57,751 bases of DNA from Thermoguttaceae bacterium (lineage in GTDB: Bacteria > Planctomycetota > Planctomycetia > Pirellulales > Thermoguttaceae). The translations under genes and the position numbers were made by a program. Under the pieces are notes generated by a model, which did not search any database, was not told the origin of the DNA, and was given only the letters and a program-made list of their open reading frames with translations. The stretch is taken from NCBI GenBank assembly GCA_017436025.1, contig JAFSDX010000062.1, positions 1 to 57,751 of the forward strand. The letters are read 5' to 3'. Positions 39,617-48,538 of the stretch are shown one piece after another (within the stretch, counting starts at the first letter, position 1; each line of letters opens with the position of its first letter).

Positions 39617-42313
39617 CTAGCGAACGCGGACTTCGCAACCGCCCGGTAACGCGTTTTGGGCGCGTTTCGTTTCACGAGGCAGTTCGACCGATTTCAACGC
39701 GTTGCAACAGTAAAACGCGTATTTGCCAATCGTTTGCAAGCCGTCAGGGAACGAAACCGATTTCAACACGTCGCAATAGTAAAACGCGCTATCGCCAATC
39801 GTCTGCAAGCCGTCCGGGAACGCGACCGATTTCAACGCGTCGCAAGTGTAAAACGCGTTTTTGCCAATCGTTTCGACGCCGTCCGGGACGCGGTAAGTTT
39901 CCGCTTTACGCCCGACCGGGTAAGCGACAAGCGTTTTACCGTCCGCAGTGAAAAGGACGCCGTCGACGATGCGGAAAGTCGGGTGCGTCGCGGAAGCGGA
40001 GAACGATTGCAACGCTTTGCAATCGTAAAACACGCGATTGTCAATCGTTTGCAAGTCGTCCGGGAACGAAACCGATTTCAACGCGTCGCAACGGGAAAAC
40101 GCGTAATCGCCAATCGTTTGCAAGCCGTCAGGGAACGAAACCGATTGCAACGCGTCGCAATTGGAAAACGCGTTATCGCCAATCGTTTGCAAGCCGTCAG
40201 GGAACGAAACCGATTCCAACGCCAAGCAATCCTCAAACGCGCCAGCGCCAATCGTTTCGACGCCGTCCGGGACGCGGTAAGTTTCCGCTTTGCGCCCGCT
40301 CGGGTAAGCGACGAGCGTTTTACCGTCCGCAGTGAAAAGGACGCCGTCGACGACGCGGAAAACCGGATGCGTCGCGGAAGCGGAGAACGATTGCAACACG
40401 GCGCACCCCCCAAACGCGCTACCGCCAATCGTTTGCAAGCCGTCCGGGAACGAAACCGATTCCAACGCGGAGCAATCCTTAAACGCGCTACCGCCAATCG
40501 TTTGCAAGCCGTCCGGGAACGAAACCGATTGCAACGCTATACAACTGTTAAACGCGCTACCGCCAATCGCTTGCAAGCCGTCCGGGAACGAAACCGATTC
40601 CAACGCCAAGCAATCCTCAAACGCGCCAGCGCCAATCGTTTGCAAGCCGTCAGGGAACGAAACCGATTCCAACGCTATACAACGGTAAAACGCGATATCG
40701 TCAATCGTTTGCAAGCCGTCCGGGAACGAAACCAATTTCAACACGTCGCAATCAAAAAACGCGCGATAGCCAATCGCGACGACCGGCTTGCCGTCGACTT
40801 TGGCCGGGATAACGATATTTTCGAGCGCTTCGCCTTTGAAACCGCAAAGCGTCGCGCCGTTTTCGTCGAACTCCCATTTGAACGCGGAGGCGGGCGTTTC
40901 GAGGTTCAAAAATCGTTCGACAATCTTTTTTTGGTAGGCGTAGCGTTTTTTCTCGGCGTTGGCGTCCGGGACGGCGGCGACGATCGCGAGCGCGGCGTCG
41001 ATTTTTTCCTGCGCCGTCGCGTACTTTTCCGCTTCGGTCGCCTTTACCGCTTCTTCGTACAGCGTTTGCGCTTGCGCCCACTCTTCGCGGGTTAGGCCGT
41101 CTTTTTTCAGGTCGTCCGCGACGACGAAGTCGCCGAAATCGACGGCGGACATACGCGGGGTTTGCGGCGCGGGGAAACGGGTTTTACTCGCCGCTAACGT
41201 TTGGTCTCTCGCGTACTTGCAAACTTCTTGCGCCGAGACGATTCCGTCGTCGTCCAAATCCGCTTTGCCGTCGAACGCTTCGAGCAGGCGTCCGGTGAAG
41301 AGCCCGCGCCCGGCGTCCGCGTCCTCGAAGCTAAGCTCGCCCTCCGAACAGCTTTGCAACACGAGCATCCCCGGCGGCGGGTCGATGTTTTTCAGCGCTT
41401 TCGCCGACGCCGCGGCGCTCCGCGTTCCGGTCGGGTTCTCGCGGCAAGCGTCGATAATCATCCACTTAAACTTCGCTTTCGACGTTTTCAAACGCTCCAT
41501 AATTTCCGTTAAAGAAATCGTCGTTTCCGCGTCGACGACTTCCTCGTCGCCGGTCGCGACCGCGTCGAGCGGCGCGAAACGAACGGCGCCGTTCGTTTGG
41601 AAGCCGTGTCCGGAGAAATGCAGGAAGAGCAAGTCGTTCGGCCCGGCGGAGTTCAGGAGCGCGTCGATTTGGCGGTCGATATTGCGCTGCGTCGGAATAA
41701 GGTTCAGCGGACTCGTCGACTTCAGCTCGACGATATTTTCCGGCTTAAATCCAAGCGCGACAAGGCGTTCGCGAATCGCTTCGACGTCCGCGACGGCAAA
41801 GCTCAGGTCGGCGAACTCCGCGTATTCGTCGACGCCGACGAGAAGCGCCCGTTTGACGCCGTCCTTCGGAACCGCCGCCAACGCTCGCCGACCGTCCGAG
41901 TTCGAAGTCGAATCGCCGCCGGTTCGCGTCGATCGCGTTTCCTCCTCGACGGCGATCAAATCGGGGTCGGCGACGAAATCGTCTTCCGGCGGAGCGGCTT
42001 TTTTCGCGCGCTCGGCTTCGACGTATTTTCGGTCGTCGGCGCTCAACTTCGCCAACGGGTACTTATACCGCTTCCCGGCCGCCGTTTCGACGGTAACTTT
42101 CGTCGGGTCGGAATCGTCGGAAAGGTCGAGCGCGCCGACGAGATTTTCGGTTTTGGAAATCGGAATCGGCTTCCCGGCGGAACTCTTCCACTCGCGAACC
42201 TCTTGAGCCCAAGAAACCGCCGCGACGCAAAGCGCCGCCAACCCCAGCGTTAAAATAACCGAACGCCGACGCGAAAAACCGCGTCGCGTCGAAAAACCGC
42301 GAGAAAAGCTCAT
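39617..42313 (-). CDS. Secreted SHD1-caspase-BspA leucine-rich-repeat protein
   Basis: 898 residues from ATG 42313, preceded by AAGGAA; seven codons of upstream frame are discarded. It has an Arg-rich signal peptide (RRRSVILTLGLAALCVAAVSWAQ, ending near residue 37) and an SHD1 domain (about 38-104; REWKSSAGK to PLAKLSADDRKYV). A caspase/metacaspase-like peptidase domain (C14, about 155-345) has His236 in HFSGHG and Cys290 in IIDACRENP. An EF-hand-like loop DLDDDGIVSAQE lies at 353-364 and a helical linker at about 400-480. BspA-type LRR_5 repeats of 23 residues (SFPDGLQTIGxxAFxxC) fill about 500 to the end, interrupted twice by a SATHPxFRxVDGVLF unit. Both catalytic residues are intact. LRRs of this type bind proteins or host surfaces; caspases cleave after basic or acidic residues. 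The physiological role is unknown. Confidence 0.87.
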   Translation of the reverse strand: MSFSRGFSTRRGFSRRRSVILTLGLAALCVAAVSWAQEVREWKSSAGKPIPISKTENLVGALDLSDDSDPTKVTVETAAGKRYKYPLAKLSADDRKYVEAERAKKAAPPEDDFVADPDLIAVEEETRSTRTGGDSTSNSDGRRALAAVPKDGVKRALLVGVDEYAEFADLSFAVADVEAIRERLVALGFKPENIVELKSTSPLNLIPTQRNIDRQIDALLNSAGPNDLLFLHFSGHGFQTNGAVRFAPLDAVATGDEEVVDAETTISLTEIMERLKTSKAKFKWMIIDACRENPTGTRSAAASAKALKNIDPPPGMLVLQSCSEGELSFEDADAGRGLFTGRLLEAFDGKADLDDDGIVSAQEVCKYARDQTLAASKTRFPAPQTPRMSAVDFGDFVVADDLKKDGLTREEWAQAQTLYEEAVKATEAEKYATAQEKIDAALAIVAAVPDANAEKKRYAYQKKIVERFLNLETPASAFKWEFDENGATLCGFKGEALENIVIPAKVDGKPVVAIGYRAFFDCDVLKLVSFPDGLQTIDDIAFYRCIALESVSFPDGLQTIGAGAFEDCLALESVSFPDGLQAIGGSAFNSCIALQSVSFPDGLQTIGGSAFKDCSALESVSFPDGLQTIGGSAFGGCAVLQSFSASATHPVFRVVDGVLFTADGKTLVAYPSGRKAETYRVPDGVETIGAGAFEDCLALESVSFPDGLQTIGDNAFSNCDALQSVSFPDGLQTIGDYAFSRCDALKSVSFPDDLQTIDNRVFYDCKALQSFSASATHPTFRIVDGVLFTADGKTLVAYPVGRKAETYRVPDGVETIGKNAFYTCDALKSVAFPDGLQTIGDSAFYYCDVLKSVSFPDGLQTIGKYAFYCCNALKSVELPRETKRAQNALPGGCEVRVR
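39700..40745 (-). repeat. 69-bp repeats encoding BspA-type leucine-rich repeats
   Basis: The phrase encoding FPDGLQTIG recurs every 69 bases (for example 39732 and 39801). About a dozen units are interrupted by two longer 'SATHP' units near 39880-40020 and 40250-40390, which are themselves near-identical. Confidence 0.85.
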
Positions 42314-42729
42314 ATCGTTCCTTTTATTCGTCAAAATTCCTCGCCGCGCAAAACGTTGGGCGGCGGTCGCTTCCGTCGCGAAAATTTTGCGCGTACAACT
42401 TTCATTTTAGTCGGATTCCCGATTTTTGACAATATTAATAAGGAAAAAATAAGAGCCCAAGCGTTAATTTTCCGGTTTCGCCGCCTCGCCAAACCGCGCG
42501 ACCGCCAAACTTTGCGCCGTCTCTCCGTTTTAACGCTCGCCGCGAAAAAATTTTCGCCAAATTTTCGACAAAAACGCTTCGCCGCTTGCGCTTCGACGCG
42601 ATTTCGGGTACAATTTGGAAAAAGCGCGCTCAACCGTTAACAACGTCGCGCTTGCCGGGTCGACGCTTTTCTTCGCGCCTAGGCCCCTTATTTTACGTCC
42701 AATATCCGTTTTTCGGAAAGGAAAATCGT
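42314..42729. other. Divergent intergenic region between the caspase-LRR gene and the RhaT-like gene
   Basis: No coding sequence supported. It contains the rhaT promoter at 42586-42614 and a CCTAGG palindrome near 42678. Confidence 0.5.
42586..42614 (+). promoter_or_regulatory. Promoter of the RhaT-like gene
   Basis: TTGCGC (42586-42591), 17-base spacer, TACAAT (42609-42614), 116 bases before the ATG. Confidence 0.55.
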
Positions 42730-43944
42730 ATGCCGAGCGTATTTGTCGGAGTTATTTACCACTGGCTGGGCGGGCTCGCGTCCGGGTCGTTCTACGTGCC
42801 GTACAAAGCGGTTAAGCGTTGGAGCTGGGAAGTTTACTGGCTCGCCGGCGGTATCGTTTCTTGGTTGATCGCGCCTTGGATTCTCGCCCTTTGCTTGACG
42901 AAAGGCCTCTTTCCGTCCCTCGCCGAAGCGTTCTCGACCGCGCCGCAAGCGATGGGGCTCGCGTACCTCTTCGGCGCCCTTTGGGGAATCGGCGGGTTGA
43001 CGTTCGGCCTCACGATGCGCTACCTCGGGATGTCGCTCGGGATGGCGATCGCGCTCGGCTACTGCACCGTCTTAGGGACGATTATGCCGCCGATCGTTAG
43101 CGGCACGTTCGTCGAGTCGATGAAGACCGACCCGGCGTTCGTCGTTACGATGCTCGGTCTCGGCGTCTGCATGATCGGCGTTATCTTGGCCGCGATCGCC
43201 GGAACGTCGAAGGAACGCGAAATGGACGCCGAAGCGAAAAAAGCGGCGATTCAAGAGTTTAACTTCGTCAAAGGTTTGACCGTCGCGACGATTTCCGGCG
43301 TTTTCAGCGCGTGCATGGCCTACGGGCTCCAAGCCGCCGAACCGCTGGCCGTCATCTCGAAAGCGCACGGCACCGGCGACCTTTGGGTCGGACTCCCGAA
43401 ACTTTGCGTCGTTCTCCTCGGCGGGCTGACCTCGAACGCGATTTGGTGCGGTATTCTCCTCGCGAAAAACAAGACGGCGTACCAATTCTTCAATCCGGAA
43501 GTCAAGAACCCGAACGCCGATAAAGAAGGCGAACCGGCGACGCATCGCGTCAATATGGCTTGGAACTACTTCTTCGCCGGACTGGCCGGGCTCACCTGGT
43601 ACATGCAATTCTTCTTCTACTCGATGGGCGAAACGAAGATGGGCGAATTCCAATTCTCCAGCTGGACGCTGCATATGGCGTCGATCATTATCTTTAGCTC
43701 CATCTGGGGTCTCGCTCTGCGCGAATGGAAGGGCACGAGCCGTTTCACGAAGTTCATTCTCGGCTTCGCGATCTTTACGCTCCTTTACTCGACCATCGTC
43801 GTCGGGTACGGCAACCTGATGAAAGCGCAAGCCGCCGACAAAGCGGAAGCCGCCGTCGAAGCGGTCGAAGGCGAAGCCGACGCTCAAGCGCCGGTCGCGA
43901 CCGAAGCGCTCGAAGCCGAAACGCCGGAAGTCCCGGCCGAATAG
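42730..43944 (+). CDS. rhaT: L-rhamnose/proton symporter RhaT-like permease
   Basis: 404 residues from ATG 42730, with AAAGGA about eight bases upstream; the frame extends 48 codons further but that part covers the promoter. It is a hydrophobic inner-membrane protein with about ten predicted helices. The opening (VFVGVIYHWLGGLASGSFYVPYKAVKRWSWEVYW) and later motifs (GLTFGLTMRYLGMSLGMAIALGYC, LGGLTSNAIWC, GLTWYMQFFFYSMGE) match RhaT of the drug/metabolite transporter superfamily. E. coli RhaT has 344 residues; the extra length lies in a central cytoplasmic loop and an Ala/Glu-rich C-terminal tail. No rhamnose catabolic genes are adjacent, so the substrate (rhamnose or a related deoxy sugar) is inferred. 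A perfect terminator follows. Confidence 0.88.
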   Translation: MPSVFVGVIYHWLGGLASGSFYVPYKAVKRWSWEVYWLAGGIVSWLIAPWILALCLTKGLFPSLAEAFSTAPQAMGLAYLFGALWGIGGLTFGLTMRYLGMSLGMAIALGYCTVLGTIMPPIVSGTFVESMKTDPAFVVTMLGLGVCMIGVILAAIAGTSKEREMDAEAKKAAIQEFNFVKGLTVATISGVFSACMAYGLQAAEPLAVISKAHGTGDLWVGLPKLCVVLLGGLTSNAIWCGILLAKNKTAYQFFNPEVKNPNADKEGEPATHRVNMAWNYFFAGLAGLTWYMQFFFYSMGETKMGEFQFSSWTLHMASIIIFSSIWGLALREWKGTSRFTKFILGFAIFTLLYSTIVVGYGNLMKAQAADKAEAAVEAVEGEADAQAPVATEALEAETPEVPAE

Positions 43945-43992
43945 TCGGCGCGTCTTTCTCTCGCAAAGTCGCGACGCGCTAAACGTCGAAAC

Positions 43993-44035
43993 GCCGCCGT
44001 TCGAATCTTTTCCGGTTCGAACGGCGGCTTTTTTT
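43993..44035 (+). terminator. Rho-independent terminator of the RhaT-like gene
   Basis: Perfect 13-bp stem (43993-44005 with 44016-44028), 10-base loop, then seven T residues. The rest of 43945-44286 shows only a TACAAT (44173-44178) without a good -35. Confidence 0.92.
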
Positions 44036-44286
44036 GTCGACGGCGCCCGATTTTCGCGCCCAAAAGCGTTCGTCGACGCTAATTTTCGCCGTCGAAAGAA
44101 GAAATTTCGCGCAAAATTGAAAAAATCGGGACTTTTTTCGCCGTTTTACGCGTCGAACGGAAAGTCGACGCATACAATAAGGAAAAGCGTTCGCGACGTT
44201 TTCGACGCGGCGCTTTCGTCGATTTTCAGTTTCGCTCTTTCGAAGCGGTCGTTCGACCGTTTCCCAACTTTGCGAGGATGCAACCG

Positions 44287-44673
44287 ATGAAAACTTCCGC
44301 CGAACGCCGTTTACGACGCGCGCTCCGAGGAGCGTTTTTTGTCGGCGCCGTCGCGATCGGAGCGTTGAGCGTTCCGATCGAGTCGAAGGCCGCCGATTTC
44401 GGTATTTCGTTGAACTTCGGACGCGGTTCCTTCTTTTACGCGACCGACCCGGGCCCGGTTGACGTCGCGCCGCCCCCGCCGCGGTATTATTACCCGCCGC
44501 CCCCGCCGCCGCGATATTACGCTCCGCCGCCGCGTTACTACTTCCCGCCGCCGCGACCGCGTTTCGCTCCGCCGCCCCCGCCGCCGCGACCGCATATCGG
44601 CCCGCCGCACGGAGGGCCGCGACCGGGCGGGCCGCGTCCCGGAGGCCCGAGACCGGGCGGGCCCCGTTTCTAA
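44287..44673 (+). CDS. Short secreted proline/tyrosine-rich protein (ADFG family member 1)
   Basis: 128 residues from ATG 44287. An ATG nine bases earlier abuts GCGAGG directly, so the second ATG, nine bases from it, is chosen. A signal peptide (LRGAFFVGAVAIGALSVPIESKA) is followed by ADFGISLNFGRGSFFY, a motif shared with the next gene. The remainder is low complexity: PPPPRYYYPP-type and then GGPRPGGPR repeats. No enzymatic domain. The composition suggests an extended, possibly cell-wall- or surface-associated polypeptide. The family is not recognised beyond the local paralogue. Confidence 0.75.
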   Translation: MKTSAERRLRRALRGAFFVGAVAIGALSVPIESKAADFGISLNFGRGSFFYATDPGPVDVAPPPPRYYYPPPPPPRYYAPPPRYYFPPPRPRFAPPPPPPRPHIGPPHGGPRPGGPRPGGPRPGGPRF

Positions 44674-44695
44674 AGTTTCAACGTTTTAACATTTT

Positions 44696-44735
44696 AAACG
44701 CCGCGAGTTTACGTCTCGCGGCGTTTTTCGTTTCT
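44696..44735 (+). terminator. Rho-independent terminator
   Basis: Perfect 12-bp stem (44696-44707 with 44715-44726), 7-base loop, followed by TTCGTTTC. From there to 45034 the sequence is AT-rich without a supportable gene. Confidence 0.85.
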
Positions 44736-45034
44736 TGACGTTCGCCTTTTCTTCGATTCGTCCTCTCTTGAAAAAATTTCCAACGTTCGCCGCGCGCCGG
44801 CGTTTGCCTATTCGTCGTATTTTACCCATTTTATTATTTTCGTAAAAATTTTAGAAAAACGAAAAAATTTCGGTAAAGTTGGCGCCGTTTCGCGTAATTA
44901 ACCTTGTCGGACGAAGGAAACAAACGATAAAACAACCGACGCAAACACTTTTCGCCAAACAGTTTAACAACGCAAAAACTCGGCGCGTTTTCGTTTCGAA
45001 AACCCGCGAAAAACGCTTTTTAGGAGACGCAACG

Positions 45035-45511
45035 ATGAAAAAGAACGCCAACCTCGCGAACAACCGCAACCGTCGCCGCCGCAACGCTTTCATTTGGCCC
45101 TTGGCCGCGCTCCTCGGCGCCGCGCTCTTCGCTCTCCCGACCGACGCCGCGAAAGCCGACGATTTCGGCTTCAGCTTGAACCTCGGTTGTTTCAGCCTTA
45201 ATATCGGCAATAACGACGATTGCTGCGATCGCTGCCCGCCGATCGTCGTCGCCCCGCCCAAACCGGCCCCGCGACCGATCGTCGTCGCCCCGCCCAAACC
45301 GGCCCCGCGACCGATCGTCGTCGCCCCGCCCAAACCGACCCCGCGACCGATCGTCGTCGCCCCGCTCAAACCGGCTCCGCGACCGATCGTCGTCGCCCCG
45401 CCGAAAGGCAAAGGCCCGCAAATCGCCGCGCGGACGGCGCCGGGACGTCCCGCCGTCGTCCGCGGTCAAGCGCCGAACCGCGACCAAAACGCTCGCGCTC
45501 CGCGACGTTAA
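45035..45511 (+). CDS. Short secreted proline-rich repeat protein (ADFG family member 2)
   Basis: 158 residues from ATG 45035, with AGGAG nine bases upstream; the longer frame from 44879 is not needed. After an Arg-rich n-region and a hydrophobic signal core (AFIWPLAALLGAALFALPTDAAKA) comes DDFGFSLNLGCFSLNIG, homologous to the motif in the preceding gene. A short Cys cluster (DDCCDRC) follows. Four full and one partial copies of the 12-residue repeat PIVVAPPKPAPR span residues about 69-125, then a basic tail. It is probably exported and extended; Cys may crosslink it. Function unknown. Confidence 0.75.
   Translation: MKKNANLANNRNRRRRNAFIWPLAALLGAALFALPTDAAKADDFGFSLNLGCFSLNIGNNDDCCDRCPPIVVAPPKPAPRPIVVAPPKPAPRPIVVAPPKPTPRPIVVAPLKPAPRPIVVAPPKGKGPQIAARTAPGRPAVVRGQAPNRDQNARAPRR
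45239..45409 (+). repeat. 36-bp tandem repeat encoding PIVVAPPKPAPR
   Basis: Units begin at 45239, 45275, 45311, 45347 and 45383 (last partial). Copies differ by only a few bases. Confidence 0.9.
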
Positions 45512-45651
45512 TCGCTTCGACGCCGCCTTTCAAATTCATCCAAAAACTTCCTTTTCACAACGGCTTTTCCCCTTTAACCGACGCGAACGCGTCAAGGAGT
45601 CGCCTATCGAAAAACGCAAGACGCAACGATAAAATCGATACGAGTTTTCCT

Positions 45652-45688
45652 AAAACGACGCGGTTGCCAAAATCGCGTCGTTTTTTTT
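45652..45688 (+). terminator. Rho-independent terminator
   Basis: Perfect 11-bp stem (45652-45662 with 45674-45684), 11-base loop, continuing into eight T residues. It ends the ADFG-2 transcript 140 bases after its stop. Confidence 0.85.
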
Positions 45689-45745
45689 ACGCGTCTTCCC
45701 AAAGGTACGCCCGGCTTGCGCAAATCGCCTAAATTAACGTTCCGC

Positions 45746-45763
45746 TTGACCGACGACGGTCAA
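45746..45763. promoter_or_regulatory. Operator-like palindrome upstream of the Tat oxidoreductase gene
   Basis: TTGACCG-ACGA-CGGTCAA, perfect 7-bp arms, 182 bases before the start codon. The left arm also resembles a -35 element. The binding protein is unknown. Confidence 0.35.
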
Positions 45764-45944
45764 AAGCCGCGCTAAATCGAAAAATTTTGAAAAAAATCGC
45801 TCAAAACGGCTCGGCGCGCTTGATTTTTCGCGAAAAATCCGTCAAAATAACAAACGTTATCAGCGGCGACGCGGCGTTCTCGCGCTCGGCGGGCGCCGTT
45901 TCCCCCTTTCTCCTAATTTTCCGCACTAATACAAAGGAGCGATT

Positions 45945-47420
45945 ATGCAAGCGAATCGTCGCGATTTCCTGAAGACCTCCGCGGTCGCGAGCGCCGGTTT
46001 TTTGGTCGGGGCCGGAAACTTCCGTAAACAAGCGCGCGCTTCGGCCCTCCAAAGCGTCGCGGTCGCCGGGGTCGGCGTCGGCGGCAAGGGCGGCGGCGAC
46101 ATTACCCACGCCGGTTACTACGGCAAAGTCGTCGCGATCTGCGACGTCGACAAACGCACGCTCGACGGCAAAGGAAACGAGTTCAAAGACGCGAAAAAAT
46201 ACGTCGACTACCGCGATATGTACGCCGAAATGGGCGACAAGTTCGACGCCGTTACGATCGGCACGCCGGACCATATGCACGCGATCCAAACGGCCGCCGC
46301 GATGAAGATGGGCAAACACGTCTACACGCAAAAACCGCTCACCCGCACCATTTACGAAGCGCGTTGGCTCACCGAACTCGCCAAGAAAACCGGCCTCTGC
46401 GCGCAAATGGGGAACCAAGGGAGCGTCGACGACGGCCTCCGCAAAAACGCCGCTCAATACCGCGCCGGCGTCATCGGCGACATTACCGAAGTCCACGTTT
46501 GGACGAACCGCCCGATTTGGGCGCAAGGCCCGAACCGCGCGATGACGATGGAAAAATTCGCCGCGCAAATTCGCCAAAACGACCCGGATATCGCCGACGA
46601 CGAAATCGCCGACAAGAAAAAGCAAATCGCCGACGCGCTCAAGAACCTCGATTGGGACGCTTGGCTCGGCGTCGCCAAGAAACGCGAATACTGGCCGGGC
46701 ATTTACCACGCCTTCCAATGGCGCGGTTGGTGGGACTTCGGCACCGGCGCGCTCGGCGATATGGCTTGCCACAACGTCAATATGATCTTCAAGGGCGTTC
46801 AACTCGCGAACCCGACCAGCGTCGTCGCGACCAGCTCCGGCCACGACTTCGACTCCTTCCCGGCTCGCTCCACGACCGAATTCGAATTCCCGGCCAACGA
46901 TTGGCGCGGCCCGATTAAGTTCGTTTGGTACGACTCGTCGCAAACGCCGGACAAAGCGAAAATGGCCGAATACGGTTTCGAAAACGTCGGCGGCAACAGC
47001 ACGTTCGTGATCGGTTCCAAGGGCGCCGGGCTCGACGGAACGTTCCGCGAAAAGGGCGGCAAAGAAATCCCGCGCTTGAAGGAAGAGGATACCGATTTCG
47101 TCATCGCGCCGATCGACGAACAAGGTCGCGGCGACGACGCCCGCCACAAGTACGAATGGTTCAACGCCATTTGGGAAGGGAAACCGGAAATCTGCTGGTC
47201 GAACTTCGCGAACCACGCCGGGCCGCTCACCGAAACGATTCTCCTCGGCAACCTCGCGATTTGGGCCGCGCCGAAAGCCGGCGTCAAGGGCGAAAAGATC
47301 GAATGGGACGCCAAGAACCTCAAGATCACGAACCTCGATCAACTCAAAACGCCGGGTCTCGCCGAACTCGTCAAACCGAATTATCAAAACGGTTACGACA
47401 AGATCGACGAACTTTTCTAG
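45945..47420 (+). CDS. Tat-exported Gfo/Idh/MocA family oxidoreductase
   Basis: 491 residues from ATG 45945, with AAAGGAG five bases before it. The N-terminus carries a twin-arginine signal (RRDFLKTSAVASAGFLVG), so the folded, cofactor-loaded enzyme is exported. A Rossmann fold follows (VAVAGVGVGGKGGGD, then AICDVD), with TIGTPDHMHA and a YTQKPLTRT motif replacing the usual EKP. The C-terminal half is the family's alpha/beta domain (WDAWLGVAKKREYWPGIYHAFQWRGWWDFGTGALGDMACHN), with catalytic-type Asp and His. Members oxidise or rearrange sugars with bound NAD(P); planctomycetes encode many of these Tat versions, but the substrate cannot be told from sequence. The gene is monocistronic; a loose inverted repeat near 47534-47572 may terminate it. 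Confidence 0.92.
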   Translation: MQANRRDFLKTSAVASAGFLVGAGNFRKQARASALQSVAVAGVGVGGKGGGDITHAGYYGKVVAICDVDKRTLDGKGNEFKDAKKYVDYRDMYAEMGDKFDAVTIGTPDHMHAIQTAAAMKMGKHVYTQKPLTRTIYEARWLTELAKKTGLCAQMGNQGSVDDGLRKNAAQYRAGVIGDITEVHVWTNRPIWAQGPNRAMTMEKFAAQIRQNDPDIADDEIADKKKQIADALKNLDWDAWLGVAKKREYWPGIYHAFQWRGWWDFGTGALGDMACHNVNMIFKGVQLANPTSVVATSSGHDFDSFPARSTTEFEFPANDWRGPIKFVWYDSSQTPDKAKMAEYGFENVGGNSTFVIGSKGAGLDGTFREKGGKEIPRLKEEDTDFVIAPIDEQGRGDDARHKYEWFNAIWEGKPEICWSNFANHAGPLTETILLGNLAIWAAPKAGVKGEKIEWDAKNLKITNLDQLKTPGLAELVKPNYQNGYDKIDELF

Positions 47421-47608
47421 TCGTTTTTACCGCGTCGAGCGCCGACGCCGCCCGCTCTCGCTCAACGGCGGAAGCGCGTAAGTCGAACGCTTGACGGTCA
47501 AAGCGGCCTTAGCGTTCGCATTTTACGACGCCGCGTCTCCAAGACGTTCGCCGAACGCCGACGAGACGCGGTTCCTTATTTTAGTTAACTAATTTATTCA
47601 CTCGTTTT

Positions 47609-48538
47609 ATGAAGAAATTTGTCGTTCGGTACGGCGCGATGCGCAACCTTGGGGTCGTCGAGTGCGACGACGAGACGGCTCGCGGATTCTTTCACGGCGT
47701 TAAAGCGATCGTTCGAACGGCTCGCGGTTTGGAAGCCGCGACGATTCTTTGCGAAACGGACGACGAAAAAATCGCGCAAATCCCGAATCTTACTTCGCCG
47801 ACGACGTTTGCGCGTCGCGTCGACGAATCGGACGAATACGAACTGCGCAAAATTAAAGCCGGAGAAAAAGACGATTTCGAACGCTGTTTGAAAATTATTC
47901 GTCGAATGAAAATCGAAATGACGCTCGTTCGCGTCGAGCGGATTTTCGGCGGCGAACGCGTCGTCGTTTATTACGTCGCCGACGGTCGCGTCGACTTCCG
48001 CGAACTCGTCCGCGCCTTGGCCGCCGAGTTCCAAACCCGCGTCGAAATGAAGCAGATCGGCGTTCGCGACGAAACGAAGCTCCTCGCCGACGTCGGCGAC
48101 TGCGGGCGCGAAGTTTGTTGCAACACCTACTTGGTCGCGATGCCGCCGGTCTCGATGAAGATGGCGAAACTGCAAAAAGCGACGCTCGACCCGACGAAAG
48201 TTTCCGGACGCTGCGGTCGTCTAAAGTGTTGTCTTCGTTACGAATACGATTTCTACAACGAGTTGCAAAACGCGTCCCCCGCGATCGGAGAAACGGTCGG
48301 AACGCCCGGCGGACGCGGAAAAGTCGTCGCGCTCGAACTCTTCGCGCAACGCGTCGTCGTCGAATTCGAAGAAGGCGGGCGCCAATCGTTCGCGGTCGAC
48401 GAACTCGATCGCCGACGCCGTCCGCGCCGCTGTTGCGACTCCGAAAACAACGGCGAACCGAACGAACGCCGTTCCAAGCGCCGTTTTCCCTCCCGCAACG
48501 AGGAAAATAACGCCCAATCGTCCGACGCCGCCGATTAA
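47609..48538 (+). CDS. PSP1-domain protein (RicT/YaaT-like)
   Basis: 309 residues from ATG 47609, preceded by no recognisable ribosome-binding site. The PSP1 C-terminal domain is clear: YYVADGRVDFRELVRALAAEF, EMKQIGVRDETKLL, then two Cys motifs (DCGREVCC and GRCGRLKCCLRYE). In Bacillus, RicT works with RicA and RicF as an Fe-S-binding complex that affects RNA processing and development; Gram-negative homologues are less understood. The C-terminus adds a basic tail with another CC pair (RRCCDSEN). The last four bases overlap the convergent DUF58 gene. Family assignment is firm, function inferred. Confidence 0.87.
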   Translation: MKKFVVRYGAMRNLGVVECDDETARGFFHGVKAIVRTARGLEAATILCETDDEKIAQIPNLTSPTTFARRVDESDEYELRKIKAGEKDDFERCLKIIRRMKIEMTLVRVERIFGGERVVVYYVADGRVDFRELVRALAAEFQTRVEMKQIGVRDETKLLADVGDCGREVCCNTYLVAMPPVSMKMAKLQKATLDPTKVSGRCGRLKCCLRYEYDFYNELQNASPAIGETVGTPGGRGKVVALELFAQRVVVEFEEGGRQSFAVDELDRRRRPRRCCDSENNGEPNERRSKRRFPSRNEENNAQSSDAAD

